Below are positions 45,775 through 52,840 of a stretch of DNA of 64,000 nucleotides, in pieces. The notes below the pieces were generated by a model. The model did not search any database. It was not told where the DNA came from and saw only the letters and a program-made list of their open reading frames with translations. The position numbers and the translations under genes were made by a program. The DNA is from BP-191 sp035940575. Lineage in GTDB: Bacteria > Actinomycetota > Actinomycetes > BP-191. Position 1 is the first letter of the stretch; every line of letters starts with the position of its first letter. Where the stretch lies: assembly GCA_035940575.1 (NCBI GenBank), contig DASZER010000044.1, positions 36,983 to 100,982 of the forward strand. Reading direction: 5' to 3'.

Positions 45775-46265
45775 TGGGGTCGCGGTGGGGGCGGGCCGTC
45801 CTGGCGGTCGTGCTGCTGCTCCTCGCGGGCGTCCGGATGTACCACCGCAACGAGGTGCGCCAGCGCGAGCGCGAGGACCGGCAGGCGCTGGAGGAGCTCA
45901 GGGAACGGCTGCGGGAGAGCCCCGCGCCCGCCCGCACGACGATGAGCGCCGCGCCCGTCGCGACGCCGCCGCGCAACGCGACCGCGCCGCCGGTCGTGGC
46001 CTCGCACGAGGGCTGGTTCGTGGACGGGATGACCGCGTGGTGCGAGGACGGCCGGTGGGCCGGCGAGGCGTCCGCGCACGCGACCACGCGGTCGCCGCGG
46101 ACGTGGGGCTTCGTGTTCACGCTCCTCGACGGGAGCCGCGTCGTCGGCGAGCTGCACGGGCAGGACGACCACGTGGCGTACATGGACCGGCACTCCGTCG
46201 TGCTGACGTCGGACGACGCGTGCTCGGACGGGACGTTCGCCTACCGCTGGGCCGTCGAGCCCTGA
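45774..46265 (+). CDS. Single-pass membrane protein with coiled-coil stem
   Basis: 163 residues. A transmembrane segment (residues ~6-20, AVLAVVLLLLAGV) is followed by a charged coiled-coil stem (REREDRQALEELRERLRE), a Pro/Thr linker and an extracellular domain with two cysteines. I do not recognise it. It starts within TGATG of the propeller gene. An inverted-repeat element begins 6 bp after its stop. Confidence 0.7.
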   Translation: MGSRWGRAVLAVVLLLLAGVRMYHRNEVRQREREDRQALEELRERLRESPAPARTTMSAAPVATPPRNATAPPVVASHEGWFVDGMTAWCEDGRWAGEASAHATTRSPRTWGFVFTLLDGSRVVGELHGQDDHVAYMDRHSVVLTSDDACSDGTFAYRWAVEP

Positions 46266-46270
46266 GCCGC

Positions 46271-46438
46271 TAGGAGGGTCCTGCGAAACCCGGCCCTGCT
46301 GCGCCGAGCCCGCGCGACGACCGGCTGCGTTCTCTCCCCGCCTGCGGGCATGACCCAGCCCGCAGGCGCCCTGCGGCCTTGCCGGATCGCCACGCGACCC
46401 TCGGCTCGCGACGGGCCGAGTTTCGCAGAACCCTCCTA
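46271..46438. repeat. Inverted-repeat element, copy 1 (168 bp)
   Basis: Terminal inverted repeats TAGGAGGGTCCTGCGAAACC (left) and the complement of TAGGAGGGTTCTGCGAAACT (right) match at 22 of 24 positions. The core GCGCCGAGCCCGCGCGACGA with CCGGCTGCGTTCTC is shared with the copy at 52710-52840. This copy carries about 37 bp more, forming an internal hairpin GCCTGCGGG/CCCGCAGGC. Its right end supplies the TAG stop of the dodecin gene. It lies between convergent genes and may act as a terminator or be a MITE/REP-like element. Confidence 0.8.
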
Positions 46439-46642
46439 GCGGTCCTCGAGCCGGAACCGGATGCGAACGGTCGCCTGGTACTCGGTGATCGTGTTGTCCT
46501 TCACGACCGCGGTCTGGTCGAGGATCTCCATGCCCTCGATGCCGCGCAGCGTCTTCGCCGCCTCGGCCAGCGCGCGGTTCGCCGCGTCGGTCCAGTCGGT
46601 GGGGCTGACGCCGACGAGCTCGATGGTCTTGATGACGGCCAC
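46436..46642 (-). CDS. Dodecin family flavin-binding protein
   Basis: 68 residues. It begins VAVIKTIELVGVSPTDWTDA and contains ILDQTAVVKDNTITEYQATV; the dodecin fold forms hollow dodecamers that bind riboflavin/FMN and buffer flavins. GAGAGGGA precedes the GTG at 46642. Its stop codon lies in the terminal inverted repeat of the adjacent element. Confidence 0.92.
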   Translation of the reverse strand: MAVIKTIELVGVSPTDWTDAANRALAEAAKTLRGIEGMEILDQTAVVKDNTITEYQATVRIRFRLEDR

Positions 46643-46729
46643 GATGGGTCCCTCTCGTTCTGCGGGCTGCGCCGACGACCGTATCGGGGAACGCGGCCCG
46701 GCGCCGCGCGCGGCGGCTACCGTGGCCGC

Positions 46730-47242
46730 ATGGGGAGCAGGCTGCTCGGCGCGTTCGTCCGCGCGGTCGCCTGGAACGTCGCCCTCGGCGCGACGATCGG
46801 CGTCGGCACGTTCTTCGGGATCCTCGGCGCGAACGCGCCGGAGGCCGGCGACGCCGGCGGCGCGGCCGTGTTCGCGCTGGTCGGCACGCCGTTCGCGATG
46901 CTCGTCGGCGCGTCGCTCGGGCTCCGGGCCGGCCTCGTGCACGGCGTCGCGCAGGTGACGGTCGCGCTCGCCCGCCCCGCTCGCGCGCGGCTCGTCGCGC
47001 GCTGCGTCGCGACGCCGCTCAGCGCGGCGCTGGCGGCGTACGCGCTCGCCAGGGCCGACGACCCCGGCTGGCTGGCGGTGCCGTTGGTGCTGTACGTGCC
47101 GCTGACCGCGTGGGTCGCGGCGTGGGGCTACGAGGACGCGAGCACCGCGGCGGCGTTGTCGGCGGCGCGGCGCAACGGCGCGAGCAGCGCCTCGCGCGTC
47201 TCGGGGTCGGCCTCGGACAGCAGTCGCGCCACCTCCGAGTAG
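46730..47242 (+). CDS. Small integral membrane protein
   Basis: 170 residues with about four hydrophobic segments (AWNVALGATIGVGTFFGI, AVFALVGTPFAMLVGASLG and two more). No family recognised. The last ~38 codons (Ser/Ala-rich) are antisense to the 63-codon gene at 47128-47319 and look like a passive shadow of it, so the real gene may have gained this tail by stop-codon loss. ATG at 46730. Confidence 0.6.
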   Translation: MGSRLLGAFVRAVAWNVALGATIGVGTFFGILGANAPEAGDAGGAAVFALVGTPFAMLVGASLGLRAGLVHGVAQVTVALARPARARLVARCVATPLSAALAAYALARADDPGWLAVPLVLYVPLTAWVAAWGYEDASTAAALSAARRNGASSASRVSGSASDSSRATSE

Positions 47243-47319
47243 CCGGCCAGCAGCTCGCCGACGGCGGAGCGCAGGGCGACCACGCGGGGCTCTGTGTCGG
47301 TCATGTCGAGCGTCGTCAC
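47128..47319 (-). CDS. Small helical protein, 63 aa
   Basis: It begins VTTLDMTDTEPRVVALRSAV, followed by two amphipathic helices (LLSEADPETREALLAPLRRA). AAGGAC lies 9 bp before the GTG at 47319. No signal peptide. Function unknown. It overlaps the end of the convergent membrane-protein gene by 115 bp; of the two, this strand has the more protein-like sequence in the overlap. Confidence 0.6.
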   Translation of the reverse strand: MTTLDMTDTEPRVVALRSAVGELLAGYSEVARLLSEADPETREALLAPLRRAADNAAAVLASS

Positions 47320-47462
47320 GGGTGCGGGTCCTTCCCTGCCGCGCCGGGCGCGCGACACGTACGGGGAGACGTGCGAGGCGCCGGGACGGTACGCCCCGCG
47401 CGCGATTTCACTCGGATGCGCGGGTTTCGTCGGCGGCGGCGCGAGGCGGGTTGCGCCGAACG

Positions 47463-47493
47463 GGCGATTCAGCCCGTCACGAGGCCCGCGGCC
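47463..47493. repeat. Left 31-bp direct repeat bounding a two-gene cassette
   Basis: GGCGATTCAGCCC-n4-CGAGGCCCGCGGCC, matching 28 of 31 bases with 48903-48933. It equals the 3' end of the gene at 48909 (codons for AAGLxxG and stop) but has no gene in frame here, so it resembles an attL scar. Confidence 0.65.
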
Positions 47494-47529
47494 CATCTTT
47501 CTGTCACAGGGGCCGCGTACGTTGCGTCC

Positions 47530-48267
47530 ATGAGGTACGGAGAGGCCCGCCCGCTGGTAGTCATCGACGGCGACGACACGCTGTGGCTTACAGAGCATCT
47601 CTACGACGACGCGCGACAAGCCTGCGCGAATGCGATCGCCGGCGCCGGGCTGGATGCAGTGGAGTGGGAACGGAGGCAGCGGCGGCTGGACTTGGAGCGC
47701 GCAGACGTCCTCGGCCTGTCGGCGAGCCGGTTCCCGGGGTCATGCGCGCTCGCTGCGCATGCCATTGCGGCCGACGTCGTCCCCGCCACTCGCTCGGCAC
47801 TCGTCCGGGAGGTGCGGGAACGCGCAGCCGCAGTGTTCGCAACGAGCATCACGGCACGCCCCGAGGCTAGGCCGCTGTTGCGACACATGCGCCGCGCGGG
47901 CGCCCGCATCGTTCTCTGCACGCAAGGTGACCCCGTTATCCAACAAGCGCGCGTTGCGCAGAGCGGGCTCGGCCACTGGTTCGACAATGTAGTCATCGTC
48001 CCTTTCAAGAAGCGGTCCACGTTCGCGACCATTAGAGCCTCGTACAAGACGGCTCACGCCCTCGCGGTCGGTAACAGCCTTCGGTCGGACATCGCGCCAG
48101 CCCTCGCTGCGGGCTACGAGTGCATTCACCTCGATGCTCACGCGTGGGAACGCGAACGGCTGGTAGGTGTGCTCGCCGGAGCGCCACACCGAGTCCACAA
48201 CCTCCAGGAGGTCCGCGAAGTTTTCGACAGTTGGATCCTCAGCGGGGCGGGGGTCCCATGTCCGTAG
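47530..48267 (+). CDS. HAD-superfamily hydrolase in low-GC cassette
   Basis: 245 residues. HAD motifs in order: VVIDGDDTLW (nucleophile Asp13, acid Asp15), IVLCTQGD (Thr/Ser motif II), the Lys in VVIVPFKKRS and VGNSLRSDIAPAL (motif IV). It is therefore probably an active phosphatase or related phosphotransferase with a helical cap (residues ~25-95). Codon use is clearly less GC-rich than the neighbours (many GTA, ACA, CAT). It overlaps the next gene by 10 bp. The substrate is unknown. Confidence 0.82.
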   Translation: MRYGEARPLVVIDGDDTLWLTEHLYDDARQACANAIAGAGLDAVEWERRQRRLDLERADVLGLSASRFPGSCALAAHAIAADVVPATRSALVREVRERAAAVFATSITARPEARPLLRHMRRAGARIVLCTQGDPVIQQARVAQSGLGHWFDNVVIVPFKKRSTFATIRASYKTAHALAVGNSLRSDIAPALAAGYECIHLDAHAWERERLVGVLAGAPHRVHNLQEVREVFDSWILSGAGVPCP

Positions 48268-48899
48268 GCGAGGACCGCGAGAAGACGCGCCTCGGCTTCG
48301 TCGACGTCCTGTTCGCGATCGCCGTGGGCAAGACTCTGGAGCTCACGACGCAGCCGAAGATGTCTGCCGCTGGTCTCGCTCAGCTCTTAGTCGCTGGCAT
48401 CACGACGTTGCTGAGCTACGTCGGCTATCGCAACAGCAGTAGCCGTACGGACCAGGAGATGGACCCTTTGCGAAACGGGCCCTTCTACCACTTCGTCATC
48501 GACGTCTTCCTGGTGTACCTCTACTTCCTGTTGGCCGCGAGCAGCGAGTCGCCCGGCGAATCGCCAACTGCGACCGATGAGGCCGTGCTGATCGCACTCG
48601 TCTTCCTGGCGTACGTAGCGTGGGACGCGCTTGCCCTGTGGATGAGGCGCAGCGGGCGACTTGAGGGTGGCGTCACCCCATCATCCGTCCGACGCATGAA
48701 GGTGTCGGTCTGGTGTTTCGCCGCATCTGGCGTCGTGCTAGCCGCGGTGTGGATCCGTGAACCCGACACCCGCAACAGCGTGGTCCTGGTCGATGCCGTG
48801 TTGCTGGTGCTGGCGCTCGCCTATCGGGTGCTCAAAGGGCCTTCGACGCGCGTTACCGGGACACCGCCGCCGGGCTCGGGAACACCGACAGGCGGGTGA
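48258..48899 (+). CDS. Membrane protein in low-GC cassette
   Basis: 213 residues with about six hydrophobic segments (VDVLFAIAVGKTLEL, LLVAGITTLLSYVGY, FVIDVFLVYLYFLLAAS, VLIALVFLAYVAW and others) and a Gly/Pro tail. No family recognised. It overlaps the HAD gene by 10 bp, so they are probably one unit. Residue 44 is encoded by TTA, a codon that is extremely rare in such genomes and in Streptomyces depends on the bldA tRNA. Atypical codon use supports acquisition. Confidence 0.72.
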   Translation: MSVGEDREKTRLGFVDVLFAIAVGKTLELTTQPKMSAAGLAQLLVAGITTLLSYVGYRNSSSRTDQEMDPLRNGPFYHFVIDVFLVYLYFLLAASSESPGESPTATDEAVLIALVFLAYVAWDALALWMRRSGRLEGGVTPSSVRRMKVSVWCFAASGVVLAAVWIREPDTRNSVVLVDAVLLVLALAYRVLKGPSTRVTGTPPPGSGTPTGG

Positions 48900-48902
48900 G
48901 CT

Positions 48903-48933
48903 GGCGATTCAGCCCTTGGCGAGGCCCGCGGCC
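48903..48933. repeat. Right 31-bp direct repeat, overlapping the 3' end of the 48909 gene
   Basis: Same sequence as 47463-47493 with 3 differences, exactly 1440 bp away. It includes the last 8 codons of the leftward gene, the arrangement expected for an attachment site in the 3' end of a host gene. Confidence 0.65.
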
Positions 48934-49226
48934 TTGAGCCGGCGGCGTACCTCGCGGACGGCCCATCGGCCGGACACGTGGGTGAGCCGGTACGTCGCGG
49001 CCTCGGCGTCGAGGTCCAGCGTCACGTGCGCCTTCCCGGGGAGGCGCCGCAGGAAGACCGTCGCGGTCGCGCGCTCGTTGCGCAAGACCTTGGCGTCCCA
49101 CTCCCACGTGTCCCAGAGGTCGAGCAGGACCCGACCTGTCTGGGTGTCCGTGACGCGGGGCCGCAGGACCGGGCGGCCGTTCGGCCCCGACGCCTCGTTG
49201 AGGTCGACGCGCAGGCGCAGCGTCAG
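48909..49226 (-). CDS. Conserved hypothetical, likely CTG start coupled to fba
   Basis: About 105 residues: LTLRLRVDLNEASGPNGRPV, then LLDLWDTWEWDAKVLR and a basic end. Beta-rich, soluble; function unknown. The only start that keeps the conserved-looking N-terminus is a CTG that overlaps the fba stop as CTGA; there is no ATG or GTG nearby in frame. The 3' end coincides with the direct repeat at 48903. A programmed frameshift from fba is an alternative reading. Confidence 0.6.
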   Translation of the reverse strand: MTLRLRVDLNEASGPNGRPVLRPRVTDTQTGRVLLDLWDTWEWDAKVLRNERATATVFLRRLPGKAHVTLDLDAEAATYRLTHVSGRWAVREVRRRLKAAGLAKG

Positions 49227-50113
49227 CTCGGGTACTTGGCGAGCAGCTCGCGGAGCTTCTCGACGAACTTCAGCGACTCGTCGTGCTCGCGCTGCCAGAC
49301 GTTGCGGCCGAAGATGAGGCCGGTCGCGCCCGCCTCCATCGACATGCGCGCCTTCTCGACGACGCCCTCGTCGCCGGCCTTCTCGCCGCCGGAGAGCAGG
49401 ACGAGCGAGCGGTTGGCGGAGCGGACGACGGCGTTGACCGCGTCCTGCTCGCCGAACTCGCGGTCGTACTCCTTCTTCACGCCCTCGCGCTTGCCGGCGT
49501 TGGGGAAGTTCACCTTGACGACGTCGGCGCCGAGCTCGCTCGCGGTGCGCGAGGCGTAGTCGATCGCGTAGAACGAGTCCTTGCCGCCCTTGCCCTCGAT
49601 GGCCGAGCCGCGCGGGTAGGCCCACACGATGAGCGGGATGCCGTACTTCTCGCAGTCGCTGCGCACCTTGCGGTACTGCTCGAAGTCGGCGGCCTGGGCC
49701 GGCGAGCCGACGTACATCGTGTAGCCCACCGCGTCGGCGCCGAGGCGTACGGCCTCCGCGACGTCGGCGTGCAGGGGCGAGAACGCCTCGTCGTCCTTGG
49801 GGATCTCGGTCTTGCCGTTCAGCTTGAGGACGAGCGGGACCTCGCCGGCGTAGTCCCAGTAGAACTTCTCGGCGAGGCCGATCTGGATCGCGATGCCGTT
49901 GAAGCCGCCCTCGACGGCGAGCTTGACGATGTACTTCGGGTCGCCGGAGGCGGGGTTCTCGAAGAAGTCGCGCGGGCCGTGCTCCAGCCCCTGGTCGTAC
50001 GGCAGGAAGATCGCGGTGCCGTTGCCGAGACCGTGCTTGTGCAGGATCCGGTGCAGGCGGGCCTTCTTGCCGGTGCTGAGACCCAGCTCGCTGAGTGCGG
50101 GACGCGTCGCCAT
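49223..50113 (-). CDS. fbaB: Class I fructose-bisphosphate aldolase (FbaB/DhnA type)
   Basis: 296 residues. A Schiff-base aldolase splitting fructose 1,6-bisphosphate. LPYDQGLEHGPRDF near the N-terminus and DVVKVNFPN (the lysine forms the Schiff base) are characteristic of the archaeal/bacterial FbaB family; GLIFGRNVWQRE binds phosphate. Most actinobacteria I know use the unrelated class II enzyme, so this may be a second or replacement aldolase. ATG at 50113; the stop overlaps the CTG of the next gene. Confidence 0.92.
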   Translation of the reverse strand: MATRPALSELGLSTGKKARLHRILHKHGLGNGTAIFLPYDQGLEHGPRDFFENPASGDPKYIVKLAVEGGFNGIAIQIGLAEKFYWDYAGEVPLVLKLNGKTEIPKDDEAFSPLHADVAEAVRLGADAVGYTMYVGSPAQAADFEQYRKVRSDCEKYGIPLIVWAYPRGSAIEGKGGKDSFYAIDYASRTASELGADVVKVNFPNAGKREGVKKEYDREFGEQDAVNAVVRSANRSLVLLSGGEKAGDEGVVEKARMSMEAGATGLIFGRNVWQREHDESLKFVEKLRELLAKYPS

Positions 50114-50205
50114 CGTCAGTGTCGCCTTTCGACCTCGTCGTCGGGTGCGGGAGCGAGTGTCCCACAGCCCGGAGGGTGCTCCCGAACCGCGTAGGGTCAC
50201 GAGCC

Positions 50206-50853
50206 ATGCCGCTCGCGATGCCGTTCACCGACCTCGACTCCTACACCGGCGTCGCGCTGTACCTGATCGTGTGGACCATCGTGTTCGTCGAGTCGGGCCT
50301 GCTGGTCGGCTTCTTCCTCCCCGGCGACACGCTGCTGATCTCGGCCGGCATCGTCGCGAGCAAGGGGCACGTCAACGTCGCGCTGCTGATCGCCGGCGTC
50401 TGCGTCGCGGCGATCGTCGGCGACAACGTCGGCTACACGATCGGCAAGCGCGCGGGGCGCCCGCTGCTGGAGAGGCGCGACGGGCGCGTGCTGAACCAGC
50501 ACAACCTCCGCCGCGCCTCGGCGTTCTACGAGCGCTGGGGCTCCGCGACGATCGTGCTCGCGCGGGTCGTTCCGATGGTGCGCACGTTCGCCCCGCTCAT
50601 CGCCGGCTGCACCGAGATGCCGTACCGGACGTTCTTCGTCTGGAACGTCGTCGGCGGCGTCCTCTGGGGCGTCGGCGTCACCGGCGCCGGCTACCTGCTC
50701 GGCGAGGTCGCGAAGGAGTTCGACAAGTACGCGCTCGCCGCCGCCGGCTTCATGACCGTGCTGTCGCTCGCGGTCGCCGCCGTCCACTACGTGCGCGCGG
50801 GCAAGGCGCTGGCGCGCGAGCAGGGCGAGGTCCTCGAGGACGCCGACCTCTAG
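50206..50853 (+). CDS. DedA family membrane protein
   Basis: 215 residues. Typical DedA features: VFVESGLLVGFFLPGDTLLI at the first helix, GDNVGYTIGKRAG, and the re-entrant motif ARVVPMVRTFAPLIAG with the functional Arg. DedA proteins act as lipid (undecaprenyl phosphate, phosphatidylethanolamine) scramblases/flippases. Four to five membrane segments. ATG at 50206. Confidence 0.92.
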   Translation: MPLAMPFTDLDSYTGVALYLIVWTIVFVESGLLVGFFLPGDTLLISAGIVASKGHVNVALLIAGVCVAAIVGDNVGYTIGKRAGRPLLERRDGRVLNQHNLRRASAFYERWGSATIVLARVVPMVRTFAPLIAGCTEMPYRTFFVWNVVGGVLWGVGVTGAGYLLGEVAKEFDKYALAAAGFMTVLSLAVAAVHYVRAGKALAREQGEVLEDADL

Positions 50854-50859
50854 CGCGGG

Positions 50860-51420
50860 CTAGGCGAAGTCGACCTGGCGCGGCGCGCGCGCCGCGGCCT
50901 CCTCGATCTCGAAGTACTCGGCCTTCTCGAAGTTGAACACCCCCGCGATCACCGACGAGGGGAACGCGTCGATGCGCGTGTTGTAGCCGCGCACGTTGCC
51001 GTTGTAGAAGCGCCGGCTCGCCGCGATGCGGTCCTCGGTCTCGGCCAGCTCGGTCTGCAGCGCGAGGAAGTGCTGGTCGGCCTTGAGCTGCGGGTACGCC
51101 TCCGCGACCGCGAGCAGCCCGCGCAGCGACCGCGTGAGCTGCGTCTCATCCTCGCCTTGGACGCTGCGGGAGCGTTCGGGGGCGAGCGCGGTGTTGCGGG
51201 CGTTGACGACCGCTTCGAGCACCTGGCGCTCGTGGGCGGCGTACGCCTTCACGGTCTCGACGAGGTTCGGGATGAGGTCGTAGCGCCGGCGCAGCTCGAC
51301 GTCGACCTGCTTCCACGACTCCTCGACCAGGTTGCGCTGGCGTACGAAGCGGTTGTAGCTGACCACGATCAGCAGCGCGACGAACGCGACCGCCCCGAGG
51401 GCGATCCATACAGGGGTCAC
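50860..51420 (-). CDS. lemA: LemA family protein
   Basis: 186 residues. One N-terminal transmembrane helix, then the family motif RNLVEESWKQVDVELRRRYD, followed by LIPNLVETVKAYAAHE and a helical bundle ending FPSSVIAGVFNF. LemA proteins are membrane-anchored, with the bundle outside or in the cytoplasm depending on family; role unsettled. GTG at 51420 overlaps the preceding gene's stop (GTGA). Confidence 0.93.
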   Translation of the reverse strand: MTPVWIALGAVAFVALLIVVSYNRFVRQRNLVEESWKQVDVELRRRYDLIPNLVETVKAYAAHERQVLEAVVNARNTALAPERSRSVQGEDETQLTRSLRGLLAVAEAYPQLKADQHFLALQTELAETEDRIAASRRFYNGNVRGYNTRIDAFPSSVIAGVFNFEKAEYFEIEEAAARAPRQVDFA

Positions 51421-52112
51421 GCCATGCTCCGATCGCCGAGGCCGTAGTCCTTCCAGACGAACGCGGGCACGCCGTCGAGCAGGTTGGCGAGCACGGTCGT
51501 CCGGTTGATGATCTCAGCCGCGCTGATGCAGCCGCTGTCGAAGCACAGGACGTCGCCGCCGGCGAAGCGGACGCGCATCTTCGGCGCCGCGATCAGCATC
51601 TCCATCGTGCGCGGCGTGAGGATGTCCGTCGCGAGCTTCGGGTTGGGGCAGCGCACGCGGTACTTGCGGTTGAAGTCCTCGGACTCGAGCTCGATGTCCT
51701 GCATGCCGAGCGCGGTCCCGAGCCGGCCGAACACGCTCTCGGGCGCGAGGTGCAGCTCCGGCAGGGCGCAGGGCATCCCGAGCGCGTACACCGCGACGTT
51801 GTGGGTCGTGGTCGTCGTGCGGCCCTCGCTGTCGCGCGAGTCGGTCTTGTACTGGTAGTCGAACGCGATCATCGGGCGGCCCTTGACCTCGCCCGTGACG
51901 ACGTTGAACGCGCGCCTGGCGTAGCCCTGGTCGAACGGCGTCCCCGGCCAGCGGCTCGGCAGGCCGTACGGGTCGCCCGGGTGGTACTGCCAGTCGTTCG
52001 ACAGGCAGAGCGACTGGATCGCGGCGAGGCGGGCCTGGTTCTTCTTATACGCGTGGACCGCGAGCGCGACGAACAGCGCGACCACGACCGCGACGACGAG
52101 GAACACCACCAT
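51417..52112 (-). CDS. Membrane-anchored protein, LemA partner
   Basis: 231 residues. An N-terminal membrane anchor (VVFLVVAVVVALFVALAV) is followed by a domain with ARRAFNVVTGEVKGRPMIAF and YQYKTDSRDSEGRTTT, resembling a conserved uncharacterised actinobacterial domain. It is coupled to lemA by a 4-bp overlap, suggesting joint membrane function. ATG at 52112. Confidence 0.72.
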   Translation of the reverse strand: MVVFLVVAVVVALFVALAVHAYKKNQARLAAIQSLCLSNDWQYHPGDPYGLPSRWPGTPFDQGYARRAFNVVTGEVKGRPMIAFDYQYKTDSRDSEGRTTTTTHNVAVYALGMPCALPELHLAPESVFGRLGTALGMQDIELESEDFNRKYRVRCPNPKLATDILTPRTMEMLIAAPKMRVRFAGGDVLCFDSGCISAAEIINRTTVLANLLDGVPAFVWKDYGLGDRSMA

Positions 52113-52158
52113 GGCGGACAGAGTGGCCGGGCCGGGTCCCTATGGCAACGACCGTCCT

Positions 52159-52698
52159 CTACAGCCCGAGGTCGTCGAGGCCGTACGCGTACCTGTACTC
52201 GACGCCCTCGGCCGCGATCCTCTCGCCCGCGCCGGTCGCGCGGTCGACGATCGTGGCGACGCCGACGACCGTCGCGCCGGCCTCGCGCAGCGCCTGGACC
52301 GCGGTCAGCGGCGAGCCGCCGGTCGTGCTGGTGTCCTCGACGACGAGGACCCGCCGGCCCGTCACGTCGGGGCCCTCGATGCGGCGCTGGAGACCGTGCG
52401 CCTTCGCCTCCTTGCGGACGACGAACGCGTCGAGCGCCCGGCCCTGCTGCGCGGCGGCGTGCAGCATCGCGGTCGCCACGGGGTCGGCGCCCATCGTCAG
52501 GCCGCCGACGGCGTCGTACTCCCAGTCGGCCGTGAGGTCGAGGAGCACGCGGCCGACGAGCGGGGCGGCCTTGCCGGAGAGCGTGATGCGGCGGCAGTCG
52601 AGGTAGTAGTCCGCCTCGCGGCCGCTGGAGAGCGTCACGGTGCCGTGCACGACGGCGTCGGACTTGATCAGGTCGAGGAGAGCGTCGCGGTCGGTCAC
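52159..52698 (-). CDS. pyrE: Orotate phosphoribosyltransferase
   Basis: 179 residues. It makes OMP from orotate and PRPP. VLVVEDTSTTGGSPLTAV is the PRPP-binding motif; TLSSGREADYYLDCRRITL and the flexible loop RKEAKAHGLQRRIEG match the family. GTG at 52698. The inverted-repeat element starts 12 bp upstream, so the promoter must lie within or beyond it. Confidence 0.95.
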   Translation of the reverse strand: MTDRDALLDLIKSDAVVHGTVTLSSGREADYYLDCRRITLSGKAAPLVGRVLLDLTADWEYDAVGGLTMGADPVATAMLHAAAQQGRALDAFVVRKEAKAHGLQRRIEGPDVTGRRVLVVEDTSTTGGSPLTAVQALREAGATVVGVATIVDRATGAGERIAAEGVEYRYAYGLDDLGL

Positions 52699-52709
52699 GG
52701 GCCCCGACC

Positions 52710-52840
52710 CTAGTAGGGATTGGCGAAACGCCAGCCCTGCCGCGCCGAGCCCAGGCGACGACCGGCTGCGTTCTCGGCCTTGCCGGACGCCCCCTGGCCT
52801 CCGGCGCGGCGACGGGCAGCGTTCCGCCAAGCCCTACTAG
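52710..52840. repeat. Inverted-repeat element, copy 2 (131 bp)
   Basis: Ends CTAGTAGGGATTGGCGAAAC and the complement of CTAGTAGGGCTTGGCGGAAC (about 24-bp terminal inverted repeats). The core GCGCCGAGCCCAGGCGACGA with CCGGCTGCGTTCTC is nearly identical to copy 1, and GGCCTTGCCGGA is shared on the right side. It lacks the 37-bp internal hairpin of copy 1. Its right end supplies the TAG stop of the epimerase gene. Confidence 0.8.

Noticed and set aside
43224..46265. Hydrolase-GNAT-propeller-membrane operon as a defence island
   Set aside because: No nuclease, NTPase, reverse transcriptase or phage-related gene is present, and base composition is native; it reads as ordinary accessory metabolism.
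47110..47529. N-terminal extension of the HAD hydrolase frame upstream of 47530
   Set aside because: The extension is antisense to another gene and crosses the direct repeat; HAD motif I starts right after the ATG at 47530.
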